Positions 38,889 to 47,462 of a stretch of 64,000 bases of DNA are shown here, piece by piece. Numbering within the stretch: position 1 is the first letter of the stretch; the number at the start of each line of letters is the position of its first letter. Under the pieces are notes generated by a model that made no database searches, was not told the DNA's origin, and saw only the letters and a program-made list of their open reading frames with translations. The stretch covers positions 2,728,001-2,792,000 of the forward strand of contig NZ_JACHJU010000001.1 in assembly GCF_014203795.1 (NCBI RefSeq), in the 5' to 3' direction. Position numbers and translations under genes: made by a program. Origin of the DNA: Streptosporangium album. GTDB taxonomy: Bacteria; Actinomycetota; Actinomycetes; Streptosporangiales; Streptosporangiaceae.

Positions 38889-41099
38889 ATGGGCTCAGCA
38901 CGCGAGGACAGGCGACGGCGCGCCAGGCCGGGCACGTGCCGCCGCGCGGCCGGTGTGCTCCTGGCCGTCGTGCTCCTGGTCCTCTCCGGAGCCGGTACGG
39001 CCGGCGCCTCGGCCCGGTCCTTCCCGGCGAGAGTCGTGGTGGTCGGGGTGCCGGGGCTGCAGTGGAGCGACCTGGACCGGGCGCGGACGCCGAACCTGTG
39101 GAAGCTGGTGGACCAGGGCGGGGCCGCGTCGATGTCCACCCGGACGGCGAAATCGGGCATCGCCTGCCCGGCCGCGGGCTGGCTGACCGTCTCGGCGGGA
39201 CAGCGGGCGGGCGCCCCCGGGACGGACTGCGTGGCGCCGGCGGCGCCGCGTCCGGCGGGGGACGGTGGGGCGAGTGTGCCCGGCTGGTCCGAACTGGTGA
39301 GGTACAACGCCGTCGAGACCTCCTTCAACCCGGTGCTCGGGCTGCTCGGGCAGCTCGTGGCGGATGCCGGGGGGAAGGTCGCAGCGGTCGGGCCGGGAGC
39401 CGCCCTCGGCGCTGCCGACAAGTCCGGAAAAGTCGGTAAATACGCGGCCACTGTCGACGAACTGGGCGACCTGGCACCGTACCGGCTGGTCATGGTGGAG
39501 GCCGACGGCCTCACCCGGGCCCAGGCCGGGGCGGGAGGCGATCCGGCCTCGCTGACCGAGCGGGCCAGGCAGGCGGCGGTGGCCGAGGCCGACCGCCAGG
39601 TGGGCGCGGTCCTCGACCGGCTCCCACCGGGGAGCACGGTGCTGCTCGGCGGCCTGTCCGACGTCTCGGCGGACGCCCACCTGCACGTGGCGATCGCCCG
39701 GGGGACGTCCCCCGGCGGTGAGCCGTACCCGCACGGCCGCCTGACCACCACCTCCACCCGCCAGGACGGCCTGGTCACCAACACCGACCTGACCTCCACC
39801 GCGATCGCCCTGCTCGGCCTGAAGGCTCCGAACGGCGTCGTGGGCCACGCCTGGCAGAGCGCCGGACCGGACGAGGCGCCGACGTCCGACCTGGTGCGGG
39901 ATCTGGCGGGTGAGGATCTGGCCAGCCACGTGCTGAGCGAGGTGCGGGGGCCGTTCTTCGCGGTGTTCGTGGGCGTGCAGATCCTGTTCTACCTGCTGGC
40001 GGCGGTCGCGATCCGGCGGGGCCGGGGTGGCTCGAAGGCGCTGACGGCCACCAGGGTCGTCGCGGTGGTCAGCGGCTCGATCGCGGTCGCGACCTTCCTG
40101 GCCCAGCTCGTGCCCTGGTGGAGCCTGCCGGCCCCGATGGCCGCGGTGATCCTCACCATCACCGGCATCGCGTGCGCCATCGCCGCCCTCGCCTTCGCCG
40201 GGCCGTGGCGGGCGCACGTGCTCGGCCCGCTGACCGTGGTCGCCGGGATCACCTCGATGGCCCTGCTGATCGACGTGATGACCGGCTCCCGGCTCCAGGT
40301 GAACGCGGTCACCGGCTACGAGCCCGTCACCGGCGGCCGTTTCTACGGCTTCAGCAACATCGCCTTCGCCGTCTACTCCGCCGGGACGATCCTGGCCCTG
40401 GCCGGGATCGCCCAGTGGCTGATCTCCCGGGGACACCGCACGCTCGCGCTGGCGTTCTGCGCGGCCTACGGCCTGTTCGCGGTGTTCGCCGACGGCTGGC
40501 CTGCCTGGGGCGCCGACTTCGGCGGGGTCCCGGCGTTCCTGGTCGGGGTGGCCGTCTTCCTGATCCTGCTGGCCGGCAGCCGGGTCTCGCCGATCAGGCT
40601 CGGCGTGATCGGCCTGGCCGGTGTCCTGCTCATCGGGACGATCGCGGTGGCCGACTGGCTCAAGCCGCCCGACCGCCGCACCCACCTGGGCGCCTTCGTC
40701 CAGCAGGTGCTGGACGGCGAGGCGTGGACCGTGATCGGGCGCAAGTTCGGCGCGATGATCGGGATCACCGTCGGGAACTGGTCGCTGACCCTGCTCTCGC
40801 TGGTCGCGCTGGCGTTCCTCTTCCTGGTGCTGGACCGCCCCTCCAGGTGGGGCGCCTCCGCGCTGGGCCGGGCCTACCTGCTCGCGCCGACGCTGCGTGC
40901 CGGGCTGATCGGCGCGCTGACCTGTGCGCTGATCGGATTCCTGATGAACGACTCGGGCATCGCGATCCCGGCGATGGCCCTCACGGTCGCGGTGCCGCTG
41001 ACGCTGACCGCCTGCGTGCGCGCGCTCCAGCTCTCGCCGCCCACCACAGCAGAGCGATCGTCAGCGCCAGCAGGGACCACGGCACCACCCGCTCCCTGA
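38889..41099 (+). CDS. Membrane protein with extracytoplasmic alkaline phosphatase-like domain
   Basis: A 736-residue protein. A signal segment (GVLLAVVLLVLSGAGTAGAS) is followed by a roughly 340-residue outer domain resembling alkaline phosphatase/phosphodiesterase folds: VVVVGVPGLQWSDLDRARTP, LVMVEADGLTRAQ, STVLLGGLSDVSADAHLHVA and TNTDLTSTAIALLG. The usual metal-binding Asp-His sets are only partly visible. About nine membrane helices follow from residue 355. It lies in a group with three glycosyltransferases and may process envelope polymers or lipids (inference). The last 119 bp overlap the convergent mannosyltransferase gene. Confidence 0.78.
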   Translation: MGSAREDRRRRARPGTCRRAAGVLLAVVLLVLSGAGTAGASARSFPARVVVVGVPGLQWSDLDRARTPNLWKLVDQGGAASMSTRTAKSGIACPAAGWLTVSAGQRAGAPGTDCVAPAAPRPAGDGGASVPGWSELVRYNAVETSFNPVLGLLGQLVADAGGKVAAVGPGAALGAADKSGKVGKYAATVDELGDLAPYRLVMVEADGLTRAQAGAGGDPASLTERARQAAVAEADRQVGAVLDRLPPGSTVLLGGLSDVSADAHLHVAIARGTSPGGEPYPHGRLTTTSTRQDGLVTNTDLTSTAIALLGLKAPNGVVGHAWQSAGPDEAPTSDLVRDLAGEDLASHVLSEVRGPFFAVFVGVQILFYLLAAVAIRRGRGGSKALTATRVVAVVSGSIAVATFLAQLVPWWSLPAPMAAVILTITGIACAIAALAFAGPWRAHVLGPLTVVAGITSMALLIDVMTGSRLQVNAVTGYEPVTGGRFYGFSNIAFAVYSAGTILALAGIAQWLISRGHRTLALAFCAAYGLFAVFADGWPAWGADFGGVPAFLVGVAVFLILLAGSRVSPIRLGVIGLAGVLLIGTIAVADWLKPPDRRTHLGAFVQQVLDGEAWTVIGRKFGAMIGITVGNWSLTLLSLVALAFLFLVLDRPSRWGASALGRAYLLAPTLRAGLIGALTCALIGFLMNDSGIAIPAMALTVAVPLTLTACVRALQLSPPTTAERSSAPAGTTAPPAP

Positions 41100-42441
41100 C
41101 GACGGTCTTCAGCCAGAACAGGTCCGCCGGCTGCAGAGCCTCCCTGGCCGGGAGGTAGCCAAGGGAGAGGATGGTCACCCGGGCCACCACGAACCCCTCC
41201 AGCGCCGGCCAGGAGGCCATGGCCAGCAGCGCGAAGGCCAGCCCGTCGTACCAGGGCAGCGCGTACGGCGCGGCGAACAGCCAGGCGGCCACCATCACCG
41301 CGGCGACCGCCGGGGCCGTGTCCCGGGGCGCCGCGCGCAGCATCAGCCAGGCCAGGGCGGCCAGCAGGAGCAGGGAACCGATCTGGATCCAGGACGCGTA
41401 GGCGCCGGGTCCGAACAGCGTCTGGAGCCCGATCTTGACGAGCTGCCACGGCGTGCCGAGCGAGACCTTCTTGCTGGCCGCGCCGACCTGGTCGAGGACG
41501 TGCGGGCCGGCGACACCGTAGATCAACAGTACGGTGGCCGTCGCGGTGCCCGCCACGACGGCGAGCCTGCCGGGCGAGCGGCGCAGCTCCCAGGCCGGGC
41601 CGAGCGCGACCAGTCCGGCGTTGAGCTTGACCCCGATCCCCACCCCGAGCAGCAGACCGGACCCCGCCCCGCGGGCCATGAGCGCCGCGACCATGCAGGT
41701 GACGGCCAGGGTGTCCACATGCATCCCGGCGGCCAGGTGGTAGATCATCAACGGGTTGAGCACCCACAGGAGCGCCGCCCGCCGCTGCAGGTCCGCGTCG
41801 CCCCGGGTGAAGCGGTGCAGCAACAACGCCGTCGCGACGAACGCGGCCGCGTTGAACGCCGCCATCGCGAAGACCGTCAGCCGCACCGAGTCACCCCCGG
41901 CGAAGCTCGCCAGCGCCTGTACGGCGGTCGCCACCGGGCCGTAGACGCTCGTCACGCCGGCCCATTCCTCCACCGCACCGGCGACGGGGTCGCCGGGCAG
42001 CTCGGCGGGCGTGACGGCATAGGGGTCGTGGCCGAGCGTGACCAGGCGGCCGTAGGCGGCATAGTTCAGGTGGTCGGCCGAGCCCGACGGCGGCAGGAAG
42101 GCCGACAACGCCGCCGCCACGCACCCGGCCGCGAGCAGCCACCGCGGATCCGGCCTCCACCGGGACCGGAGGGCGGCGGCGAGCCCGAGCCCGCCCAGCA
42201 CGATCGCCGCCGCGGCCATGGCGATCACCAGATGGCCGTCGGGGCGCAGGTCCAGCGAGTAAGGGGGCTGCCAGGACGGGCCGGGAAGACCGGGCACCAT
42301 GGCAGAGGGGCCCAGCAGCCCGATCATGATCGTCAGTGCGACCGACAGTCCGACGGCCGCGAACGCGACGGCGTCGAGCCCCCGCGGCGGACCGGACGCG
42401 GGAACCCGCCTCTCATCGACAACCGACGGAACCCGAGTCAC
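40981..42441 (-). CDS. Polyprenyl-phosphomannose-dependent mannosyltransferase, MptA/MptB-like
   Basis: A 486-residue GT-C membrane enzyme, about 12 hydrophobic segments. The loop LPPSGSADHLNYAAYGRLVT with HDPYAVTPAELPGD carries the acidic residue and the Y-G-R context of the alpha-1,6-mannosyltransferase family (MptB). Later segments include NPLMIYHLAAGMHVDTLAVT, VGIGVKLNAGLVALGPAWEL and FAAPYALPWYDGLAFALLAM. It would extend a mannan core on the outer leaflet using mannose from the GT2-made lipid carrier. GTG 42441 is preferred; the frame reaches 42510 and an ATG at 42459 is possible. Overlap with the convergent gene is 119 bp. Confidence 0.82.
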   Translation of the reverse strand: MTRVPSVVDERRVPASGPPRGLDAVAFAAVGLSVALTIMIGLLGPSAMVPGLPGPSWQPPYSLDLRPDGHLVIAMAAAAIVLGGLGLAAALRSRWRPDPRWLLAAGCVAAALSAFLPPSGSADHLNYAAYGRLVTLGHDPYAVTPAELPGDPVAGAVEEWAGVTSVYGPVATAVQALASFAGGDSVRLTVFAMAAFNAAAFVATALLLHRFTRGDADLQRRAALLWVLNPLMIYHLAAGMHVDTLAVTCMVAALMARGAGSGLLLGVGIGVKLNAGLVALGPAWELRRSPGRLAVVAGTATATVLLIYGVAGPHVLDQVGAASKKVSLGTPWQLVKIGLQTLFGPGAYASWIQIGSLLLLAALAWLMLRAAPRDTAPAVAAVMVAAWLFAAPYALPWYDGLAFALLAMASWPALEGFVVARVTILSLGYLPAREALQPADLFWLKTVVRERVVPWSLLALTIALLWWAARAGARARRRSASAAPRP

Positions 42442-42584
42442 CCGCAAATTCCAGCACATCCGGGACAGTGCCCGGCGCGCGGCATCGCACGGACCGCCCG
42501 GCCCGGCCACTTCGGCCCGGTCCGGGTCCCTGGCCGATCTCTCCTCGGTCCGATCCCGGGACAGGGCGGCACGGCCGTGCGGGA

Positions 42585-43265
42585 CTATCTGCGAGCCAGC
42601 AGTGCGCGGGCGACGTCACGGAACTGCCGGGCCCGGTGGAGCTGGGCCTTCCAGTCGGTGCCGGTGGCCCGGTGACTCATCTCCACCTCGACCTCTCGCA
42701 CCCGGAACCCCCTGCGGAGCAGGTCGATGGTGAGAGCGGTCTCCACGCCGAAGCCGTGCGCCAGTGGCCGGGCGGCCTCGAACGCGGCCCTGGTCAGGCA
42801 GCGCTGGCCGTTGAGCGGCTGGGTAGGCGTCCATCCGGTGGCGCGGGCGATGCCCTCGCGTGCGAGCTTCACCACGAACCCGTGTCCTCCCAGCTTCACG
42901 CGGGTGACGAACACGGCGATGGTCATGTCCGCCTCACCCGCCAGGACCGGCTTGACCAGGGGCCCGGCCGTATGTGCGCTCTCTCCCAGATCGGCGTCGA
43001 GAAACAGCAGGTGCCGAGGCTCCTCCCCGTCGAGCAGGCGCACGGCCTCCGCACCGCTCTCCATGGCGGCGGCCTTGCCCCGGTTACGGCTGTGTCGTAT
43101 GACACGGGCACCGGCGGCCTTGGCCGCCCGGCCCGTCTGATCCGTCGATCCGTCGTCCACGACCACGACGAGGTCGACATCGGAGAGCGCCAGGGCCGCG
43201 GTCACGGTGGCGCCGATCCGGTCGGCCTCGTCCTTGGCCGGGATGATCACTGCTGTTCCGGTCAT
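42585..43265 (-). CDS. GT2-family glycosyltransferase
   Basis: A 226-residue soluble GT-A enzyme. The N-terminus AVIIPAKDEADRIGATV begins the nucleotide-sugar fold, VVVVDDGSTDQTG gives the first acidic pair, and LLFLDADLGES gives the DxD metal site. HRATGTDWKAQLHRARQFRD closes the domain. No membrane helix is present. It may make a lipid-linked or soluble sugar donor for the neighbouring GT-C enzymes (inference). ATG 43265 overlaps the stop of the STAS gene by four bases (ATGA), so the two are translationally coupled, an odd pairing of a regulator and a glycosyltransferase. Confidence 0.85.
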   Translation of the reverse strand: MTGTAVIIPAKDEADRIGATVTAALALSDVDLVVVVDDGSTDQTGRAAKAAGARVIRHSRNRGKAAAMESGAEAVRLLDGEEPRHLLFLDADLGESAHTAGPLVKPVLAGEADMTIAVFVTRVKLGGHGFVVKLAREGIARATGWTPTQPLNGQRCLTRAAFEAARPLAHGFGVETALTIDLLRRGFRVREVEVEMSHRATGTDWKAQLHRARQFRDVARALLARR

Positions 43266-43624
43266 CCTTTGGGGTCGGCCGTCAGTAGCTTCCCAGGCAT
43301 CGCCTCGTGCACGGTGAACACCGAGTCGAGGCCGGTGACCTGGAGAATTTTACGGACGGCGGGTCGCGGTGCCACCAACTCCAGGGTGCCACCGCGTTCT
43401 TTCAGCCGCTTGAGCGCCGAGAGCAGGACGTTCATGCCGGTGGAGTCGCAGAACTCCACCTTGGACATGTCGATGACCACGTAGGTGGCCGGAGTCTCCA
43501 GGAGCAGCCGAGCGAACTCAGACTGCAGACCAGGCGCGGTATATAGGTCGATTTCGCCGACAATGGTCATGACGGTGTGCCCGGCATGAGATCGAGTTGA
43601 GACTTTTAGCTCCACAGCGGGCAC
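43262..43624 (-). CDS. STAS-domain anti-sigma factor antagonist
   Basis: A 120-residue STAS protein of the RsbV/SpoIIAA/BldG type. The phosphorylatable Ser is in KVEFCDSTGMNVLLSALKRL (D-S-T-G), and the fold starts VSTRSHAGHTVMTIVGEIDL. In its unphosphorylated form such a protein captures an anti-sigma kinase and frees the sigma factor. The start is uncertain: GTG 43624 and GTG 43615 are both possible and neither has a clear ribosome-binding site; the frame is open to 43837 but not homologous there. A possible partner kinase is the HATPase protein at 47502-47981. Confidence 0.85.
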   Translation of the reverse strand: MPAVELKVSTRSHAGHTVMTIVGEIDLYTAPGLQSEFARLLLETPATYVVIDMSKVEFCDSTGMNVLLSALKRLKERGGTLELVAPRPAVRKILQVTGLDSVFTVHEAMPGKLLTADPKG

Positions 43625-43836
43625 ACTAGCGGCGCGAAGGCCGCGGGTCACGTTCTCTCGGCCAACCCGAGTCGTCAGCCCTTTGTCCCCCGTTTCGACC
43701 TCACGGAAACCCTGAGTGCGCGAAGCTTGACACTGTGCAACACCGGCTTGGCCGGAAAGGGGGGAGACCCGGAATCTCCCGACCGCCGCTGCGCCACGTC
43801 CGTAGCGGCCGTTGATTAGAAACGGGCTCGAAGACA

Positions 43837-44358
43837 TTGAACACCGACCTTCCTGAGGATCCCCAACGGCAGCTGCTCCGGGAGCACCTGGAGTCCATAA
43901 TCATCCGCACCGAGAAGGCCACCTCGTGGCACGATGCGGCCAACTCCCTACGTGACCTGGTGAATCCCGGCGGATACGTGCCGATCAGGACCCGCCTGGC
44001 CAGTGAGGATCTCGACTTCCTCGAAGGCGCGCGCGAGGAGCTGATCGACTTCGCCGAGCTGGGGATCAGGCTCTTGGACCTGCACCAGCCCCGCGATGCG
44101 GGTGGCATCACCAGCGATGCGGCGCACCCGATCCTGCGCTGCCGTAGCTGCATGTGGCGGTGGCCGTGCCCGACCTTCCGGGCCATGGCCGAGTCTTTCG
44201 GCAGTCCCAGGACGCCGACCTCATGCCAGCATGTCGAGCCCGACGACGGCGAGGCCGGCGAGGACACCCAGGTGACCCTTGTCCTCCCTGCCCGGCCCGG
44301 AGACGAGACCTCGGTCCTGCCTGCTCCCCGCATGGTCGTGGGAGACACGCCCCTCTGA
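43837..44358 (+). CDS. Hypothetical protein with CxxC-type Cys/Trp motif
   Basis: A 173-residue protein starting at TTG 43837; no ribosome-binding site is evident, so the start is tentative. The N-terminal half is helical and charged (QLLREHLESIIIRTEKATSW, then GYVPIRTRLASEDLDFLEGA and REELIDFAELGIRLLDLHQP). A distinctive motif follows: ILRCRSCMWRWPCPTFRAMA, with three cysteines that may bind a metal. The last 40 residues are less regular and overlap the opposing kinase frame by about 250 bp. I do not recognise a named family; it looks like an actinobacteria-specific protein. Confidence 0.6.
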   Translation: MNTDLPEDPQRQLLREHLESIIIRTEKATSWHDAANSLRDLVNPGGYVPIRTRLASEDLDFLEGAREELIDFAELGIRLLDLHQPRDAGGITSDAAHPILRCRSCMWRWPCPTFRAMAESFGSPRTPTSCQHVEPDDGEAGEDTQVTLVLPARPGDETSVLPAPRMVVGDTPL

Positions 44359-45442
44359 CCCCGACTCCACCTTGTCCCGGCCCTCGTCTGGCCTCGACGA
44401 TGCCCCGGGCGATCGCCAGGCCGAGTCCGGCGCCGGCGCCGTCCGCGTTGGGGGTCCGGGCCGCCTCGCCGCGGAAGGCGACGTCGAACACACGCGACAG
44501 ATCGTCCGCCGGGATGCCGCCGCAGCAGTCGGCGACCTGCAGGCAGGCGATCCCGTCCTCCACCAGCGCGCGCACCCAGACCGTGCCGTCCCCCGGGGTG
44601 TTCCTGATCGCGTTGACCACCAGGTTGCGCAGGGCCCGGGACAGCTCACCGGCGTCGGCCTGGACCGGGACCACCTCGTCGACCTCGCCCGCCAGCCGTA
44701 CCCCCTTGGCCCGGGCCAGCGGCTCCACTCCGGCCAGGGCGTCGGCGATCAGGTCGCCGAGACCGATCCTGCTGCGGGACAGGCGCAGCGTGCCCGCGTG
44801 GATCCTGGACAGCTCGAACAGGTCGCCCACCATGCCCGACAGCCGTTCCACCTCCAGGCGGATCTGCGTGTGATAGCGGCTGACGGTCTCGGGGTCGGCG
44901 GCCACGCCGTCCTCCAGGGCCTCGGCCATGGCCCGCATGCCTGCCAGCGGGGTACGCAGGTCGTGGCTGACCCAGGCGACGAGCTCACGGCGGGCGCTCT
45001 CCAGGGCGCGTTCGCGCTCATGCCCCAGACGGAGGCGCTCGTAGGCCTCCTCCAAGGTCCTGGCGATGGTGTCGAGCTCGGCGGGCAGGCCGCGGGGCGG
45101 GTCGAACGCGCCGGAGGGTGGGACCGCGTGCACGGCGGCGACGAGCTTACGGCTGGCCGCCACGACCCGGCGGGCGAGCACCGTCGCCACCCCCAGTCCG
45201 ACCAGACCGCCGACCGCGACCACGCTGAGCACGATGTCCCTGGGCGTGCCCTCAATGATCATTTTCAGGGTGATGGCGACCACGCCGCCCACCGTGGCCA
45301 GGACGGTCACCACGGCGACCACCGCGAGCATCACGCCGATCGACCGTTCCCGCAGCAGCCGCATCGCGCCCAGACCTGCCAACGCGACCAGCAGGCCCAG
45401 CCCCGCCGTGACCGCGACGATCAGCAGGATCTCGGGGGTCAT
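44108..45442 (-). CDS. Sensor histidine kinase, C-terminus probably truncated
   Basis: Start ATG 45442 (MTPEILLIVAVTAGLGLLVA) overlaps the response-regulator stop by four bases (ATGA). Three to four membrane helices span residues 1-100, followed by a HAMP-like linker, the H-box WVSHDLRTPLAGMRAMAEAL, the N-box LRNLVVNAIRNTPGDGTVWV, a G1-like box VADCCGGIPADDLSRVFD and the G2 box GAGAGLGLAIARGIVEAR. Directly after that the sequence loses the final beta strand of the ATPase domain and becomes Arg/Gly/Pro-rich to the stop at 44108, overlapping the opposite gene. The tail is probably not native. Kinase function may be reduced or changed. It partners the regulator at 45439-46134. Confidence 0.82.
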   Translation of the reverse strand: MTPEILLIVAVTAGLGLLVALAGLGAMRLLRERSIGVMLAVVAVVTVLATVGGVVAITLKMIIEGTPRDIVLSVVAVGGLVGLGVATVLARRVVAASRKLVAAVHAVPPSGAFDPPRGLPAELDTIARTLEEAYERLRLGHERERALESARRELVAWVSHDLRTPLAGMRAMAEALEDGVAADPETVSRYHTQIRLEVERLSGMVGDLFELSRIHAGTLRLSRSRIGLGDLIADALAGVEPLARAKGVRLAGEVDEVVPVQADAGELSRALRNLVVNAIRNTPGDGTVWVRALVEDGIACLQVADCCGGIPADDLSRVFDVAFRGEAARTPNADGAGAGLGLAIARGIVEARRGPGQGGVGVRGACLPRPCGEQAGPRSRLRAGQGGQGSPGCPRRPRRRRARHAGMRSASWDCRKTRPWPGRSGTATATCSYGSAGSGAPHRW

Positions 45443-46134
45443 GGCAGCGTCAGGGGTTCGTAGCGGTAGCCGACACCCCACACCGTGACGATGCGCCGGG
45501 GCGCGGTGGGGTCCGGCTCGATCTTCTCCCGGAGGCGGCGGACGTGGACGGTCACCGTCGAGGAGTCGCCGAAGGACCAGCCCCAGACCTGGTTGAGCAG
45601 CGTGGAACGGCTGAAGGCCTGACGGGGATTGCGCATGAGATGGGCCAGGAGTTCGAACTCGCGGGCGGTCAGCATGATCTCCTCGTCGCCGAGCCGTACC
45701 TCGTGGGCGCCGACGTCGACCACCAGGGCGCCGTCCCGCAGCACTCCGGTCCCGGCCGGCACGGAGGCGCCGCGTGCCCGGCGCAGCACGGACTGGACGC
45801 GCAGGGCCAGCTCCCGGGGGCTGAACGGCTTGGTGATGTAGTCGTCGGCGCCGGTCTCCAGGCCGACGACCCGGTCGATCTCCTCACCCAGCGCGGTCAG
45901 CATGATCACCGGTACCGGCCAGCGTTCCCTGAGCTTCCTGCAGACCTGGAGCCCGTCCATCTTCGGCAGCATGAGGTCCAGCACCAGCAGGTCCGGTGGG
46001 TTGGACAGCGCGCGTCTGAGCGCTTCGGCGCCGTCTCCGACGCACTCGACCCGGTGGCCGTCGCGTTCCAGGTAGCGGGCCACGACCTCGGCCACCGTCG
46101 GATCGTCGTCGACCACCAGAATCCGCGTGCTCAT
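45439..46134 (-). CDS. OmpR/PhoB-type response regulator
   Basis: A 231-residue two-domain regulator. The receiver domain shows ILVVDDDPTVAEVVARYLER (acidic pocket), the phospho-acceptor Asp in PDLLVLDLMLPKMDGLQVCR, and the switch Thr and Lys in VIMLTALGEE and DDYITKPFSPRELALRVQSV. The DNA-binding winged helix ends DSSTVTVHVRRLREKIEPDP, then RIVTVWGVGYRYEP. It is the first gene of a two-gene operon with the membrane histidine kinase that follows it. Targets unknown. Confidence 0.93.
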   Translation of the reverse strand: MSTRILVVDDDPTVAEVVARYLERDGHRVECVGDGAEALRRALSNPPDLLVLDLMLPKMDGLQVCRKLRERWPVPVIMLTALGEEIDRVVGLETGADDYITKPFSPRELALRVQSVLRRARGASVPAGTGVLRDGALVVDVGAHEVRLGDEEIMLTAREFELLAHLMRNPRQAFSRSTLLNQVWGWSFGDSSTVTVHVRRLREKIEPDPTAPRRIVTVWGVGYRYEPLTLP

Positions 46135-46250
46135 GGTCCCACGGTAGGCCCGCGGGTGGCCGATCCCTCAGCCGTGTCACCACTCCGTAAGCACTGGATC
46201 GTTATGGTTCCGGTTCGCGCCGGGACGATCTCCGGACGTACGGTGTGTTC

Positions 46251-46418
46251 ATGAGTCGTACCGTCATGGCAGTCCTGGGCGCCATCCTCGCGCTCTACGT
46301 CGTGTTCGGGCTCGTGCTGCCCGCGCTGTTCGGGCTGGTGAAGTTCCTGGTCGTGCTGGCGCTGGTGGCCTTCGTGGTCGTCGCCGCGGTCACGGTCGTG
46401 GGCAAGTTCACCAAGTGA
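46251..46418 (+). CDS. Small membrane protein (55 aa)
   Basis: A short gene from ATG 46251 (MSRTVMAVLGAILALYVVFG) to the stop TGA at 46416-46418. Two hydrophobic segments (MAVLGAILALYVVFGLVLPA, then FLVVLALVAFVVVAAVTVVG) fill almost the whole protein, with a basic KFTK end. The next gene's GTG overlaps its stop by four bases (GTGA), which supports real translation. It is co-located with a small membrane protein and a short YidC paralogue, and could assist or be a substrate of that insertase (inference). Confidence 0.65.
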   Translation: MSRTVMAVLGAILALYVVFGLVLPALFGLVKFLVVLALVAFVVVAAVTVVGKFTK

Positions 46419-46681
46419 ACGTGCTGCTCGCCCTCCAGACGCTGTCCGTCTGGATGTTCGACGGCGGCGGGCCGCTGACGGCGGCCGCCGTGGTCGGGCT
46501 GGGCGTGTTCCTCCTCGTCTGGGCACTGCGCCGGCCGCCTCTCGTCACGGAGGCGGGGAAGCGGGCGCCGCTGTCCCGGCGGGACCGGGCCAGACGGGCC
46601 ATGTTCGTCCGCCAACGCGACCCCGACGCGGCCGGGCGGCCACGGCCGAGAGCACCTTCACCGGGCCCGGCGCCCGCGTAG
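46415..46681 (+). CDS. Small membrane protein, DUF6412-like
   Basis: An 88-residue protein starting at GTG 46415, overlapping the upstream stop by four bases. One or two membrane segments (MFDGGGPLTAAAVVGLGVFL, then LLVWALRRPP) are followed by a basic, Arg-rich cytoplasmic tail (SRRDRARRAMFVRQRDP). Small proteins of this shape, named DUF6412 as I recall, commonly precede a YidC paralogue in actinobacteria, as here. Function unknown. The match to DUF6412 is from memory of layout, not a search. Confidence 0.6.
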   Translation: MNVLLALQTLSVWMFDGGGPLTAAAVVGLGVFLLVWALRRPPLVTEAGKRAPLSRRDRARRAMFVRQRDPDAAGRPRPRAPSPGPAPA

Positions 46682-46760
46682 AGCCACACCTGAGTGCACC
46701 CGGGCAGTCCGGGTCGCGGGCGCCTTCTGTGCTGATTCCACCCCAGTCAGAAGGGCCCCC

Positions 46761-47450
46761 ATGTTCGATTCCGTCATCGAGTTCACCGCCGGCCTCATCA
46801 CCGCGCTGGCCCAGCCGCTGGGCTCGACCGCCCTGGCGATCGTCCTGTTCACCCTCGGCGTCCGGCTTCTGCTGCTCCCGCTCAGCGTCATGCAGGCCCG
46901 GGCTGAGCGGGTCAAGGCCCGGCTGGCACCGCAGGTCAAGGAGCTGAGGAAGCGGTACGGCCGCGACCCCGGACGGTTCCAGCGCGAACTGGCCGCGCTC
47001 TACGCCAGGGAGAAGGCCTCACCGTTGGCCGGCTGCCTGCCGGGCGTCGCCCAGATGCCGTTCCTCATGGTGATGTACCGGGTCTTCGCCTCCTCGGTGA
47101 TCGCCGGGCATGCCAACGCGCTGCTCACCCACGGGCTTTTCGGAGTGCCGCTGGGACAGCAGTTCGCGAGCACGGTGGCGGGGTTCGGGCTGCTCAGTGG
47201 CCCCACCTTGGTCTTCGCCGGGCTCTTCCTGCTTCTGCTCGCCGTGGCTCTGGTCACATCACGGCGGGTGCGCCGCACGATGGGCGAGGACGTCCAGCCG
47301 GAGATGCTCCGCAGGCTCATGCCGCTGCTGCCGTTCGGGACGTTGCCGGCCGCGGCTGTGCTTCCCCTCGCCGCTGGGATCTATCTGCTGGTCGGCGCGG
47401 CGTGGATGGCCGGCGAGAGGGCGGTGTTGCACCGGGCGGCGCCCGCCTGA
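46761..47450 (+). CDS. YidC/Oxa1-family membrane protein insertase (short paralogue)
   Basis: A 229-residue YidC/Oxa1 core protein. The first conserved helix contains the groove Arg in LGVRLLLLPLSVMQARAERV. The cytoplasmic helical hairpin is VKARLAPQVKELRKRYGRDP then RFQRELAALYAREKASPLAG, followed by CLPGVAQMPFLMVMYRVFAS and three more membrane helices. It lacks the large periplasmic domain, as Gram-positive YidC proteins do, and is shorter than the main YidC usually encoded next to rpmH/rnpA, so it is a second copy. It inserts small membrane proteins without or with Sec; the two tiny membrane genes upstream may be linked to it. Confidence 0.88.
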   Translation: MFDSVIEFTAGLITALAQPLGSTALAIVLFTLGVRLLLLPLSVMQARAERVKARLAPQVKELRKRYGRDPGRFQRELAALYAREKASPLAGCLPGVAQMPFLMVMYRVFASSVIAGHANALLTHGLFGVPLGQQFASTVAGFGLLSGPTLVFAGLFLLLLAVALVTSRRVRRTMGEDVQPEMLRRLMPLLPFGTLPAAAVLPLAAGIYLLVGAAWMAGERAVLHRAAPA

Positions 47451-47462
47451 GTCCGCCGGGGA

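Noticed and set aside
37483-39186. Long antisense frame opposite the GT87 gene
   Set aside because: His/Gln/Arg/Asp-rich translation with no family features, exactly opposite a well-supported membrane enzyme; a high-GC shadow frame.
37489-43265. Secondary-metabolite biosynthetic cluster
   Set aside because: The group consists of lipid-linked glycosyltransferases and a phosphatase-like membrane protein, with pheA and serS next to it; no polyketide, peptide or terpene enzymes are present.
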